Positions 1 through 12,349 of a stretch of 64,000 nt of DNA are shown piece by piece (within the stretch, counting starts at the first letter, position 1; every line of letters starts with the position of its first letter). The notes beneath the pieces were generated by a model. That model was not told the DNA's origin, searched no databases, and saw nothing but the letters and a program-made list of their open reading frames with translations. The translations under genes were made by a program, and so were the position numbers. The DNA is taken from assembly GCA_047495785.1 (NCBI GenBank), contig JBLDXI010000055.1, positions 1,736,001-1,800,000 of the forward strand. The letters run 5' to 3'. The DNA comes from Lepidodermella squamata (taxonomy: Eukaryota > Gastrotricha).

Positions 1-243
1 TAGTTGATTGCTATCGGTTTCGATAGCGTGACAACATATAGATTAAAATCGTCGATCAAATGGCATACTTGACACGTGATAATGAAAAGCAAGCCACACC
101 AAGCATGCCCAATTTTTCGGAATACAAAAATATATAAATATGCACAATCAAGCTTAAATGGAATAAGATTGGCGCTCATCGTGACGTTTCTGAGCTGCTA
201 AAATAATTTGAAATTCAAAAATATGCTAATTTATACTAATAAT

Positions 244-3021
244 TCAACAATGGCCACATCGACAGTGGCAATTTTTCGCTGCATAGCTGGTTACAGGTCG
301 CTGATGCGTGTGATGGTAGTTGTTGCTCATGTAACGTGGTTTCGGGGCATGGCGCTGCTCCCACTCGGTCACAGCTCGGTCCTGCGAAACATAGTCCGTC
401 TTCACAGTTTTGTTGACGCCGTATTGGTTCTTATTGGTAGGCCTAAAAAATTGCAAGGTTGCGTACATGAAACAACGATCAGCAAGTATTTTCTTACATC
501 CATCGAGTTGGTGGACGCCATTGTCGAAGAAGAACGTTGAGAGGCGTCTGAGTAGTCGACTCAGATCTGTGAACATTCTCTACACGGCACGGGCTGTAAG
601 ATCGTTGATCTGTCGATAAAACGTTAATAAAAGAAAATGAACAAAGATTTTGTAGCTTGACATACTTAAAATAATGCGACTGTGTTCCGTTATTTGGTCA
701 GCCACCTTACGGCTGAGAGGGTCATTTTCTATGATGGGTACTTCGTAACACTCGCCGTACTGTTCATCGCATATGAGTTGTGAAGCTCGCGGCATATTGC
801 TGGCACTTCGCGATCGCCTCAGGCCGATCATTCTAGGCGATGAGGGCGGCGAACGCGGCCGACTTGGAAGAGGAGGCATCGGTCGGTGTTGCTTTGGCGG
901 CAAGATGACTGGAGCTGGGCGACCGGAGACCCACGGCGGCGGTAGCTGCTGGTACCACCATTTCCACCACCACGGCCAATTCGAATACAGCTTCTTGTAA
1001 TAATTGCTGCAAAAATACGGGTTGTTGTGGCCGACGGGAGAACACCCACCGTCGCCGCACGTCGGCCAGCCGTTACACTCGGCGAAGCAGTCGCCCTCGT
1101 GGTTACATCTTATGACCGTTTCCGGGCAATGCTTGTCGTTGCACAGCGATTGGCGGGCTTCGAACGGCAGTTTCAGCTCGAAAACAACCCGGTCGTAGAG
1201 ACTAGCCGGGATCCAGATAGCGGCGCCCGGTTGCAACCGTTCTGTCGGCCCGTCGAAGTAATTGACCAATAAATCTGTTGTTTGCATGTGGCAATTGCCA
1301 CCTCGCTGTTCCGAACCTTGCAAAACGGTAGCTGGGGCATAGCGACCATCGCCGACAAAGCTGAGAACATTGTCGCCCGGAACTATCGGGTGCCGGAATG
1401 CCTCCGCGAAAGAAATGATGTCGAAGACCCAGACTTCTTGTAAATTGGAACTACGAGCTCGGCCGCGGCTGCCCTGGTCGAAGAGGACGAGGAAGCGATC
1501 GCGAGAGATTTCCTGTTTCACTGTCGCCAAATGGTAATAGCCATCCTCAACACGACGAGCCAGAACTTTACGAATCATTAAATTATTTATCAGTCCAATA
1601 TTTTCAATTTTTCAACTCACCAGTTTTGCCGATTAGAGGATTTGTACAGCAGTTGGTTTCGTCAGGCAAGGGAATGTGAGTACACGGTGCGGCGAAGGGC
1701 CCGACTGGGCGGGGGTGAGGGCCGGGTGGGTGTGGCACCGGGTGACACTGATCTGCGGTGTCATAATGCCGCCACCAATAAGGATCGTACCAACTCAGCC
1801 ATGGCAATGCACCGGGCAGAGCAGCTCCAGCTTGGCAAAAGGCCATATTATTGTGAAATAAAAACCTAATAGAAATCGAAATAATTTTATATAAACCGAA
1901 ATTGCAAGGCGAATCAACGGCAAGCATTCAAAAGTAGAATAACAATCAGCAATATCATTTCTAAAGGAAAATATTCTCAGCAGTATTGAGGCACCGAGTT
2001 CGGAAAGATTAAAAAATTAGGTATCAAGTCAAATAAAAAGAAGTTTTGCATATCAACGCACATCCCAGGGAGCGGGAAGAGCTGATTTTTTCGTAAAGCA
2101 GTAGTAGCCAATGTTGCCTTGTGAGCGATTTTCAACGGCCGCATTTTTATTTGAATTTGAGCTGTTTAGAGTTCGATTATTTGATGAGCTCGCACGATTA
2201 TTTGTCGCACCTGTAAAGAATGGGAATATGAATTTCACGTCATTTTTTAATTAATCAAACTCACTCAGAGCGTTGTATATCTCATCTTCCTCAACTTCGA
2301 CCTTGCGATTAATTTGAGAGACGTCAGTCGAATAGGTCCGCCGAATGATCACGTTCTTCGTTTTTTGCAAGGGAAAGGGACGGCGGGGCAAGCGTTTGTT
2401 GTCTAATGCAACCGTCGAGGCTACGTAATTTCCAACATCGTCGACTTCGGTCACTATGAAACAGCCCCCTGAGAGTTTCGCCAAGTCTTGCATAAACGCC
2501 ACGCCATCTCGATTTGTCATCAAAGTCGCTGGGTACACGCAGTTGATAGGCCGACCGAGTGCGGCGTCAACTGCGTTTTGAACGGCATTGCCGATGCTTT
2601 GAACGGGCCGGCTGTTGCTGAACACGAACAGAGCTTCGCATTTGCGGTCGTCCAAGGCTGTAAAAATAGCTGTCAAGTGGCTGCACTCCCATTTCATAGT
2701 GGTAGTCAAGCGCGAAATCCAATAGGATGCACTGGCCACATTCTCAGGTATACAAGGAACGCATCGGTACGCCTAAGTGTGAGCAATAGCAAAAGTAGCA
2801 CCTTATTAATTTCCGCCCTGCTCGCAACTTACCCAAGCATCCAGTTTTGTGTTGAACGCAATAATGTTGAAATAAGCGCCAGGTTTGTCAAGAAGATCGT
2901 AAAGAGCGTCAATTACAACTTTTTTGACAGCACGAAGGCAGTAGTACATGCTTCGAGACGTGTCGATCAAAAAGGTAAAACAACTCTCCTCGGCTTTTTT
3001 GACCAAACTGATATCTGCCAT
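244..3021 (-). CDS. VWA + DUF4537 protein, copy A (C11orf16/VWA3-like)
   Basis: Spliced minus-strand gene starting at ATG 3021 and stopping at 244. Exon 1 (3021-2833) encodes a von Willebrand A start with a MIDAS-type DTSRS motif. Exon 2 (2772-2265) continues the VWA fold, including FVFSNSRP. Exon 3 begins at 2210. A further exon ends at about 1621 (GKT) and joins at 1565 to VLARRVEDGYYHL, the conserved opening of the DUF4537 module seen in vertebrate C11orf16 and VWA3B. The module is followed by a Cys-rich stretch, a Trp-rich WPWWWKWWYQ motif and a Pro/Arg/Ser-rich region. Two last short introns lead to a tail ending CHCRCGHC. Total is roughly 750 residues. The border between exons 3 and 4 (about 2060-1830) is uncertain, with a weak donor. 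The family is associated with cilia or testis in vertebrates, but function here is inference. Copy B lies 276 bp upstream in the same orientation, so this is a tandem duplication. Domain call firm; exact protein moderate. Confidence 0.75.
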
Positions 3022-3296
3022 CTCAATTTTAAGTGCGGCCAGCCTAAAAAAAGGAAAAACATATCATTTCACGATCATTTTAAACAGTGAAAAGTGAAAA
3101 TTGTCGTAGTCAACCGAGCAGCTTTTTCATAGGTTCCGCTTTAGCGGAATCATAGCATTGGAATATATTCAAGTCACAGCAGCGATTACAATTGCATATA
3201 ATTATCTTATAGTGTCTATGCTTCCTTAAAATACAACACGAATCACAAAACACTGAGATCAATAAATAATAGAGGCCCGATTCATCATCATCATCA

Positions 3297-6200
3297 TCAT
3301 TTAGATTCAGCTGGAGCCGAAGGTTGCGATGGCGGAGGTGGAGCCGGTATCGGAGTCTTCGCTGAAGATTCCTGTGAGGCAGGCGGATTTGCGCTGGGTT
3401 GCGGAGCTGCAGAGCTGACAGTCTTTTGTGGAAATTACATGTATGACAATAAAATAAAATCATCTTCAGTATTACTTGTTCGGTGGTAATCTCTGTAATT
3501 GTAATAACCTGGGAAGATTTTCCTCCCCTCCTGGCTCTTCTCTCGCTTCTCCGGCTTTCGCGTGGCTCACCAAGACCGGTGTCGTTTTGATGGCGAGCCT
3601 CGACTTCAGCTCGCTTTTGTTGAAGAGCCGCAACGCGGTCTTTTTCGTGTTCGAAATTGCGCTCTTCCTTATCGGCAAACCAAGCATTTACTGCAGCATT
3701 ATAGCTTTGCCTTGCAGCCATCACTCTGTTTTGCTTCGCATCATTTTGCCGTTCTCTTTCTTGCTCATATGCCATACGTTGCATATGATGAGCCCGCCTT
3801 GATCGTGTTTGATCAACAGGTGGCATGTTCTTGTTTAGAACAGGCAGTCCAGCAGTTGGTAGGTCATCATGGAAGGAAACGCATCTTGTTGGCGAGTAGT
3901 CTTCGTAGTAAGTCGATTCGCGCCCGATGTGATTATCTTCATAATGGCGGCGTTCGGTGTGAAAATGAGGCTGAGCGCTCCCTCTTGATGCTTTTGCCTG
4001 TTGTGGGATACGTGGACGAGGTTTTGGCTCTGTTTTGTCGAACCATTCAGATAAGCCGCGGTCCTTCCTCGCATAGTCGACATATTCCTTTTCGACGCGC
4101 GAGCCAGCTGATTTGGCACTTCGATGCTCGTATAAGTCCCATTTACTCAGTTCAGCGTCACCTATTTAATATAAACAACATTATATTCAGTATTTACGTT
4201 GTCTACCGTAACCACTGAGCTTTTCATGATTTTTTATTCGGCCACTGTCTCCTATTTATCACATGGATGTCGCTGCGTTGATCTAATTCGCAGCTAGCAT
4301 ATTTTGGCTAAATACTTAAGCGCATACTGAAAGCCTTTCAAAATTAAGTGAATGCGTGATCCACTCCAGCTGCATACTACCTGGTGAATGTAAGTAATTT
4401 GTCTTGAAAAAAACCCGATATTCATCAAAATTTAGGAGCTTCGGTCCATCGAATCTCTCATTTTCGTTTACGGCTCCGCCTGAAAATTGAAAATGCGTCT
4501 AATTCCTTTACTTGATAATTCACGTCTTGGCGACTTTTTCCGCGGCTTCGCCATCTGCGGCTCGAACCATCGTTGCTCATCGCGGGGATCTTCGTCTTTG
4601 TATAGCGAGTCCACGTATTCCTCACGGCGTCGCATAGGGGAAATAACCCGCTCGCGCTCTCGCTGCTGATCGAATGGTTCCTCAGCTTTCCAATACCTTA
4701 TTAAAAAAATATGAACATTGCAAAACTAAAGAGGAAATCGAACTAATCGAATCATACCTCCATTGCGATCTCTCTCCTCTGGGGCTTCTCGCAGCACTCC
4801 TTCTTAGATCTTGTTCGTTGGTTTGAGTTCCACTATCATCGGTGTAAGCTACGCGAATTGGGCTGGCGGAACGTCTTGCAGCCAAATAACGATAAGTTTC
4901 AGCAGAGTCGTCGATGAAAATTTCCTCGACAACAGGATTCCGCGTCAAATGACGAGAATAAGGATTGGCCACTTTATCGTAATCGATGTATCCATCGCCA
5001 TCAGCTGCGACACGTTTCACAACTGTTGGAATAACGATTTTCCGCTCTGGCATGGGGGCACGGAGTATTTTTGTTCTTTTCACGACACGAGGGGGAACAC
5101 GTGGTGGCCGCTGAACAGGGTAACGCTGATACCACATCTTCCACCACCATGGCCATTGTGGGTATAATTTTTCGTAATATTCGTGATCTCCTCCATGACT
5201 TGGATTCTCATCGACCAATACTTCCTCGTATTCAACTTCATCAGGCTCACCTTCCTCGCAGACTTCCACAACTTCGGTTTCAACATCGTATGACTGTGAA
5301 ATGCTTGTTTCCAAAGCTTTTCTAGCAGCCTGGGGAAGGCGTAACTCAAACGAAATTCTCTCGTAAAGTTTACTTGGAATCCAAATCGCCGTTCCAATTT
5401 CCTATAATCACATAGGTTCACATATAATCTAATTGTGAATTTATCGTCAGAACCTACCAAAGTCTCTGTACGGCCGTCCAAGTGGTTAACAACAAGATTT
5501 TTATCGTGACCACCCGCTGTTATTCAAGAAAGCAGCTTATATTTTCATGACACACTAATATCAATTTTGTTACCCGGATTACTACGATTTTCGCTTCCTT
5601 GAAGTACAACCGCAGGAGAATATTTACCACTTTCCAGAGGAACGAGTACTCGATCGCCTGATAAATTAAAATGATATGATATTAATATTATGCATTTGAA
5701 GCCAACTGAAAACTAACCAGGAAGTATGGGATGACGGAAGGCGTCGACGAATGAAATAATATCGTAAATCCAAACCTCTTGAAAAATTGTGTCTCGGTAC
5801 TTCCCTTTTTTAAGCTCGTCAAATTGGACGAGGAATCGGTCGTGTGAGACCTAATATTTAATTAAAATTATTTATTTAAGATATGATTGAAGAATGTTAC
5901 CTCGCTCTTCACCCGACCCAAATAATAGTAACCATCCTCAATCTTTCTTGCCAGCACTAAGAGTTTAAGTGCAATAATACTCTGGTGAAAAGCTCTGGGT
6001 TTTACCTTTTTTATCGAGCAATAGAACCCCAGCCCCTGGCAGCGCGGGAGAGCCCAACATGGCTCCATGCAAATCGCTGTGAGAAATATTCAGCCTAGCC
6101 GAATGGTAGCGCGTCAGCGGCAAGGGATTAGGAGGTTGTTTTGAATGATGAGGGTAATTAACCATTATCTCCCTGTTCCACCAAAGTGAATCGTGTTCGC

Positions 6201-6997
6201 TGAGTGATAGATTTGCAGAATAAAAAATACTGTAAAAATGTATTCCTACCTCAGCCATGGAAGACTTATGTCATGAATCGAGCCTTCATTGCTATGGCGA
6301 ATAGGAGTCACCACTGCACTGCAAAACTTCTCGCGAGAATGAATGTCGGCCCTTTTGGGCCGAACATGTCGTTGCTCAGATTCGAAAATGAGTCTAGCCT
6401 GTTGAAACCTTCCACTTTCGCTAACTTCTAACACTCTAAATGATCCACGTGTCTCCCATGCTAAATCATGCAGGAGTTCTTCGGCGGCCGGATCACTAAG
6501 TGCTGATGCTAGATATATGCAATTAACTGGGCGGCCCTGAGCGGAGAAGAAGGCGCTTTCGATAACATCCGCTTTACTCTCAGGTGGAAGGCTATTACTA
6601 ATGACGTAAATTGCATCACAATTTTTATCTGCAAACGCAGTTTGTATAGCTTCAAGTAAACGATTTCCAGTAGAGGATTCCAATCCACGTATCCATCTGC
6701 TCGCAGCAGCAATAGTTTGTTCGTTACATTTAATGCAACGATCAGCCTTTCATAAAAAAAATTCATATACAAAATGAAGCCATGCCAAATCTCATGAAAG
6801 CATACCCATGGCTTTACATTACGGCTGAATTCAACCAAATTGAAAGTCGAGTCTTCACGTTCTGCTATTTCTAGCAAAGTCTCGATAAGATTCTCCTGAA
6901 CGTTTCGAAGGCAGAAGTACATGCTTCCACTTGTATCAATGAGGAATGTAACATTTTTTTCAGCGATCGGACCAAAAAGGCTATTGATATTAGCCAT
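3297..6997 (-). CDS. VWA + DUF4537 protein, copy B
   Basis: Paralogue of copy A. The start is ATG 6997 (MANINSLFGP), chosen over the in-frame ATG at 7057 because it aligns with the copy A start. Exon 1 has TFLIDTSGSMYF, an intact MIDAS DxSxS. Exon 2 (about 6748-6254) completes the VWA domain. The next exon (about 6209-6008) ends at a GK codon and joins to VLARKIEDGYYYLGRVKSE. Several small exons (about 5957-5330) then carry the DUF4537 module (EVWIYDIISFVDAFRHPILP, DGRTETL, IGTAIWIPSKLYERI). The large exon 5330-4760 is acidic, then has WPWWWKMWYQ and a basic region. Distal exons (about 4697-4510, about 4455-4320, 4160-3480, 3420-3297) encode a long charged, probably coiled-coil tail rich in E, R, Q and K, ending in a Pro/Ala/Ser stretch. 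Total is roughly 950 residues, longer than copy A, which lacks this tail. Function is unknown; a ciliary or sperm role is inferred from family only. Confidence 0.75.
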
Positions 6998-7199
6998 GAT
7001 TACGAAAGGGAGCGATAGCCGGAAGTAGTCGAGATGAGTTGACAACTGCCAAAACAAACTACGTTAATCGGTGCCCGGGCGTTGCTAAGATAAACAAACT
7101 ATAATATTTATTCAGTATTATTCAAATTTTAGTTTTGCTTTATAAAATTATACAAAATAAACCGCGTGTGAATAAAACCCCGCGGGAATTTAAGTTATT
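6998..7199. other. Short AT-rich spacer upstream of copy B
   Basis: About 200 bp between the start of the VWA gene and the LINE remnant. It should contain the promoter of the minus-strand gene, but I see no recognisable element in it. Confidence 0.4.
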
Positions 7200-7647
7200 C
7201 GTTCCCGTTCGTCGCGTTCTGTTTTTAGTAAATCAATCAATCAATCATTCATTATTTCTTATTCGAAAATGATAATAATGCACCAATGTTATAATAAGTT
7301 TTATACAGTAAACAAATTCGAACATGAGGACGCTAGGCATTGTTCCTTTATTTTGCGCCTGACATCTTTGTGGAATTCACTACCTAATAATATCACCAGT
7401 ATTTACTCTACATTGATTTTTCCTACCTATCCTGCCGAACATGTAATCTTTGTACCATTCCTCCTGTATCTAAGTATGTATACAGTTGTATGCATCATGC
7501 TGTAATTAATTTTATGCAGTCCCGGACGCCTTGTTCTTTGCGCTCGAGCCTCCCTTTGCCACCTTTGTACTCATTCTGAATTCTGTAAACATTATGACTA
7601 ATAATAGGTGCAAAGCGAACGGTAAACAATAAAGATTTGAGATTTGA
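7200..7647 (+). mobile_element. 3' end of a non-LTR retrotransposon (CR1/Jockey-like)
   Basis: A plus-strand reading around 7340-7420 gives RLTSLWNSLPNNI, the WNSLP motif typical of the last residues of many CR1/Jockey-type reverse transcriptase proteins. It is followed by about 200 bp of 3'UTR-like sequence, an AATAAA and a short direct repeat, GATTTGAGATTTGAG, at 7634-7648. Short simple-repeat tails like this are usual 3' ends for such elements. Only the end of the element is present, as in normal 5' truncation. It directly abuts a different LINE piece. Family name not assigned. Confidence 0.55.
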
Positions 7648-7648
7648 G

Positions 7649-10600
7649 AAGAAAATAATCGATATTCTAGGTACGATTAAACATCACACAATAATCTCTT
7701 TTGCCGAAACTTTCGGAAACGAACCAAAAACACTACCTGGTTTTAATGTTATATCGTCTCCACCGACTCGCGACCCTGTATCTCGAAAACCAAGCGGTGG
7801 TTTGACCGTTGGAATTCGCAACGATATTCCTTACTGTCTTTTGCGTATAGACGATTCTTTTATCGCATTTAAAGTCACAACCTCTGTATTTTCATCAGCA
7901 CTTGAAACCATCGATATTTTTGTCGTGTATGTAAGACCTTATTCTCCTGCCTACCAGGCCAAAATCATTGAGAAATTGTGCAATGCACACAACTCGCTCT
8001 CTTCCCATTACGACTTCCCCGTGTTGATTGGTGACTTCAATACTCGTATTGGTGATTTGTCTGAATTCCTACTTGATGATGCGTTTTTATCCCCTCTTTC
8101 GGCACGAAAATCGAAGGATATAACTTCATCCACGCCGTCGTTGACTGAAGAATTCTTTGCACTGTGTAACGAGCTATCCTGCTACGTCGCCAATGGTAGA
8201 TGTACTGGTGACCTTGACGGAGAATTCACCTTCGTCAATTCGAACGGGAAATCTGTTATCGATTACTGTCTTCTCCCTCCACACCTACTTTTAGACGAAC
8301 GAGCCGAATTCGAGGTATGCCAAGATGTCATCGATAGCGATCACTTCCCAATCGTCTTTAACTTTAGTGTGGAATGCTCTGCTACTCAAAATCGAACGGG
8401 ATCTACATCGATTAGTAGGACCCGCTTTGACCCAGCCAAGTTTCATACTCTTTTATCGCATTTAAAGTCACAACCTCTGTACTTTTCTAACAAATGATAT
8501 CAACTATCGCGCAGAGATAGATAAAATAAATTCTGTTTTTGCTAATCCTGAGGTGTCCTTGCGTTCGCTTCTAGACCTGGTTGGTAACTTCTTTACCAAG
8601 CAAGAGGTTTCCTTCCTACAAAGTAATAGATCCGACGTAGACTCAGATGACAGACCTAGTTTGAATGACAATAATGCGTTTTGTTTGTATAGACAGAATC
8701 TCTTAAAATCTCGTAAAATGCGGCGAATAATGAACCGCAATAAAGAAATAAGCGAAATCAACTGTGATAAATCTAAAAGATCGCTTTAAATCAACGACAG
8801 CTGTTCCACAGCTCCGACCACTAATGGACGAGTGGGTTAGCTTCTTCACTGAATTGTACCGCAGACGCTATGTGCCTACCCCTCTGTTAGAGCTAACTCC
8901 GCCTGATTCCATCTTGGATGCCCCGCTCACACTGTCCGAGGTGAAACATGCTATAGCCCAGCAAAAAAGCTGGCAAAGCACCCGGACCGGATGGCATTAC
9001 AGCAGATTTTATTAAATTACAGTGAATTAACTTCATCTTTCTTTTCGGCAACTCTCTTTAAAATCTTTGAACCCTGTTTCTCCGGCTCTCCTCTACCGTC
9101 TGGCTTAAACCTATCTCTTATTTCCGCCCTCTTCAAAAAAGGTGACTCATCTAAACCTGAAAACTACCGCCGATTATCGCTATTATCAGTCATCTACAAA
9201 ATTTACTCTTCCATTCTTAAATTTAGACTAGAATGGTGCTTGACTTACGAAATACTCCCTGAAGAACAATTTGGATTCAAAAAAGGACTATCCAGACTTC
9301 ACGCCGCCTTTGTCTTCCACTCGCTAGCCACTTATCAAATTCACGATCGCGGAAAACTCTTATTTATTTGTCTTATTGACTTTACTAAGGCTTTCGATAC
9401 TGTGCCTCACAATCGTTTTTTCTATAAATGTCAACGTTTAGGAATTTCAAAATCGTTTGTAGATAAATTAGGAACATTATACTGCAATGCCAATGCCAAA
9501 ATGAAAGTAGGAAAATGTATCTCACTGGCCCATGTTGCTATCGAACGCGGTGTCAGGCAGGGTGATGTTCTCGGTCCGATTCTATATAATCTATACACCG
9601 CTGATCTACCGCTATGTCTGGCTGAAAATGCCAAGAATCTTTCAGATATTCCTAAATTATTATCAACCAAGGTACTGTGTGTGTTATACGCTGACGATTC
9701 GACACCCACGGCAACGAACCCGACCGACCTGCAAATAGATAAACTCTCTGATTACTCTGCCAGGGAAGGTCTCGCTCCGAACCCTGCCAAAACTAAAGTG
9801 CTCATTTTTTCCTTAGCTTCGATACCTGATGATCGTTTCTCTTTTAACATGAACGGCATTCCTCTGAAAGTAGTTGGATCAGATCTATATTTAGGCATAC
9901 CCATCTCGCACGACCTCAGTTGGAATGAAGCAATCGCAAACGCCATCAATCGCGGACATAACGCCTACAACGCAATATCCTCGCATAGAATTGAGCTAAA
10001 TTTGGTAAATATTGCAAATATAGACACTCTTCTCAGGCAAAATAGAATCCGCAATGTTGGCTGGTTCTGAGCTATGGGGTCTCTTCTCTCCTTCTCAGAC
10101 AGCGAAGTTAGATAGTGTATGCTACAAATGTTATTAAAAAAATCCCATTTGGTACCTTTTACAGCCTCTAACCTTTCTACTTCTTTCGTCTTTGGGATTA
10201 TCCCACCCAGCATTAGAGCCAAGCTGAATTCAGTTCGTTTTATCTGCGGTGTGACATCATGCTAAAACCCTCTTTACTTTTTTCTGGCACTCTCACCCCA
10301 AACTTGGTGTACTTAATCCGATCCTAGCAGCAAAAAAATTTCTCATATCCTATAACATAGAACCTTACTTCTGGTTTCTTCGAGACTCGACCAGATTTGC
10401 TGAAGTAGAACAACATATACAAGACTGTTTTAAAACTGATATATCTATTAAATTTCATTATAGGTACGATAACATATATCCATCCATTAGCGACTTCTTC
10501 TGAATTTGGTATTGCCAAACGCTTCGAGGCTCTACCCTGCGATCTCAGATCCACAGCTCTGCAATTTCTTACTAATAGTATTTTCCTCAACCTAAAACAT

Positions 10601-10860
10601 TTCATTTTCAATGTAAAAGACACAGTGTGTATATTTTGTAAGGAAACTGTTATTTTTCGCCTCATGGCAAACCACCTGTCTTATTTCTGCTGTAATGGAA
10701 TCGACAGCGTTGCCAATATAACTCGCCTGAAAGAAGCCGCAACATATTGCGAAAGTCAGAGGGTAGTAATGGAGCTTATGGCCTCCTCTGTTATGCAGAG
10801 AAATATCAATGTGAACATGAATACTACTTAAACTACTCTCCACTCTCCAATTCCTATTCC
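7649..10860 (+). mobile_element. Decayed non-LTR retrotransposon (endonuclease + reverse transcriptase)
   Basis: 7637-8497 encodes an endonuclease/exonuclease/phosphatase domain: SFAETF (catalytic Glu), VLIGDFNTRIGD, VIDYCLLP and SDHFPIVF. The reverse transcriptase follows across several frames. LDAPLTLSEVKHAI lies near 8920, GKAPGPDGITADF near 8975 in a shifted frame, and 8991-10070 carries LISALFKKG, FIDFTKAFDTVPH-type sequence (here CLIDFTKAFDTVP), GVRQGDVLGP and LYADD, the catalytic Asp pair. A C-terminal zinc-finger-like C-x2-C/H/C remnant is near 10620-10690. Frame breaks near 8497, 8790, 8980 and 10070 show it is inactive. The 5' UTR and the first part of the endonuclease are missing, so it is 5'-truncated. 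The clade cannot be fixed without a tree. Confidence 0.85.
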
Positions 10861-11146
10861 TTGGGCCTCCAGTTTTTTTGGTAAAACCGTGCGCTAAGAA
10901 GGTTCCCGCTAACCCTAGCCTAGAAGGGCAACTCTAGAGAGCGTGGTTTTAATGCAGTTAATATTCGTGTAATGCGCTCTTAATAACGGATGCCTTGGAT
11001 CGACCTTGAACTGATCTTTTTGCATGCTGATGATTTGATATTTGACACCATCTCACTGCATTATTTCAGCCCCTAGCACCTAGATGATTGATGATTCGCA
11101 TGTTAATCGATGGTGATTAATTTATTTTATTAGGAAACTTATCAAA
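10861..11146. other. Spacer before the M1AP-like gene
   Basis: About 290 bp without a gene. It ends in a pyrimidine/T-rich run and a TTTTATTAG acceptor-like sequence about 14 bp before the ATG at 11147. This could be a 5'UTR intron or a trans-splice acceptor. Confidence 0.35.
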
Positions 11147-12349
11147 ATGACGCATGAAAAAATGAATAATTGCTGTCTCATATTTGTCGACGGGCATATG
11201 AGCGATTTCAACATGGAAGATGTTTCAATAGCAATTCGAAACTCGATTCTCCCCCTGCATTGCCTTCCCGGTTTTCCTTTGTTTAATGCTTTGGGAATTT
11301 ACGTCATAAGTAAGAATCGGATCTTGATAAACTACCCAGTACAAAATCCATTCCGAAATATTCAATCTTTATTGCGATCGCTTTCTGAGATGCGACAGAC
11401 AACTGATATTGACAGCCCGCGAGCAAAAGCTGTCGGTCGAAGCGATGCGAACTTGGAGAAACTGATTAACGATAAGAACAGAACAACCAGAGTGAAATGG
11501 AATATCATAGCTTTTCACGTGGCTGGCTATGACCTGTTATCGTCAGACTTGGTCTGTGAATTTGTGTCAAATATTTCTGCGCCGTTGAAAACCGTTACAG
11601 TCATTCGAAGTGACAGCCAGAAGCGAGATGAAAAGAATTCAGAAGTGGACTTAGTTTCAGAGGTGCACTATGTCTCAAATGGCTTCGAATTGACGAAACG
11701 GATGAAATGTTTATTTCTGCAACGACTGAACGAAAAATTGGAACTGAAAATTTACTTGGCAGAGAGGGTGATTAATGCTAACATGCAAATTACTTTCATT
11801 CCACCGGGAATTTTTTTCGATAATTGCCACGTACATACGCCCTTTTTATTGAAGAATATGCTGGGAACTTCGGTTACTTTCGAAGCTCCGCTGTCTGGCC
11901 ACAAGCCTGCAAAAAAGAAAGCTAATTCAGCAGAATTCTCCGAAGTGGTTTTTTCTTGCGTTGCTACAATCCAAAATAATGATCTCCCCATTGATGTGTT
12001 ATATGGTCCTCCAATTGCGGTGTTTTCGGAAGGTGGATATAGCGGATTCGATGAGCTGATTTCAACATTATTATCTGATGGCTTGACAATGATATGCCGT
12101 CAAATGAAACCTACGAGCGACTTGCAACCTTTCTTCGCTCTGATTCCAGGTGAGATCGGCGGCCGTAGTGTTTTACGTCGTCTCGTTATTTCAGATTTTC
12201 TGCTGCCAACATCTACATCTGTCATGGACTGTCCGATTCTTAACCCCGAAGATAACATCCTCAGCAAGATACCTCTTTGGCGCGATGAACTGGATCATAT
12301 TGTAGCAAAATTGAAAGGAAACCTTTGGAACAAACTTCTGCGAAAATGA
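11147..12349 (+). CDS. M1AP-like protein (meiosis 1 arrest protein family), tentative
   Basis: A single uninterrupted 400-residue reading frame. The C-terminal third resembles the end of vertebrate M1AP: GFDELISTLLSDGLTMICR matches the region around WDELE...HSLLKREW. PFFALIPG followed by VISDFLLPTS aligns at nearly equal spacing with FYVIMPS...ATRELMLPS. The N-terminus is weakly similar at best (LIFVDG, then a serially spaced hydrophobic pattern). M1AP is needed for male meiosis in vertebrates, where it acts with the ZZS/SPO16 complex; a role here is inference. AATAAA at 12455-12460 gives a short 3'UTR. The start has an acceptor-like TTTTATTAG just upstream. A 45-nt segment near 12151-12195 looks like an intron but was kept, because the alignment needs its codons. 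Family assignment is moderate to low. Confidence 0.5.
   Translation: MTHEKMNNCCLIFVDGHMSDFNMEDVSIAIRNSILPLHCLPGFPLFNALGIYVISKNRILINYPVQNPFRNIQSLLRSLSEMRQTTDIDSPRAKAVGRSDANLEKLINDKNRTTRVKWNIIAFHVAGYDLLSSDLVCEFVSNISAPLKTVTVIRSDSQKRDEKNSEVDLVSEVHYVSNGFELTKRMKCLFLQRLNEKLELKIYLAERVINANMQITFIPPGIFFDNCHVHTPFLLKNMLGTSVTFEAPLSGHKPAKKKANSAEFSEVVFSCVATIQNNDLPIDVLYGPPIAVFSEGGYSGFDELISTLLSDGLTMICRQMKPTSDLQPFFALIPGEIGGRSVLRRLVISDFLLPTSTSVMDCPILNPEDNILSKIPLWRDELDHIVAKLKGNLWNKLLRK

Noticed and set aside
2488-3090. 200-residue plus-strand frame
   Set aside because: Antisense shadow of the VWA exons of copy A.
12151-12195. 45-nt GT...AG segment as an intron in the M1AP-like gene
   Set aside because: It is in frame and needed for spacing similarity to M1AP, so it was kept as coding.
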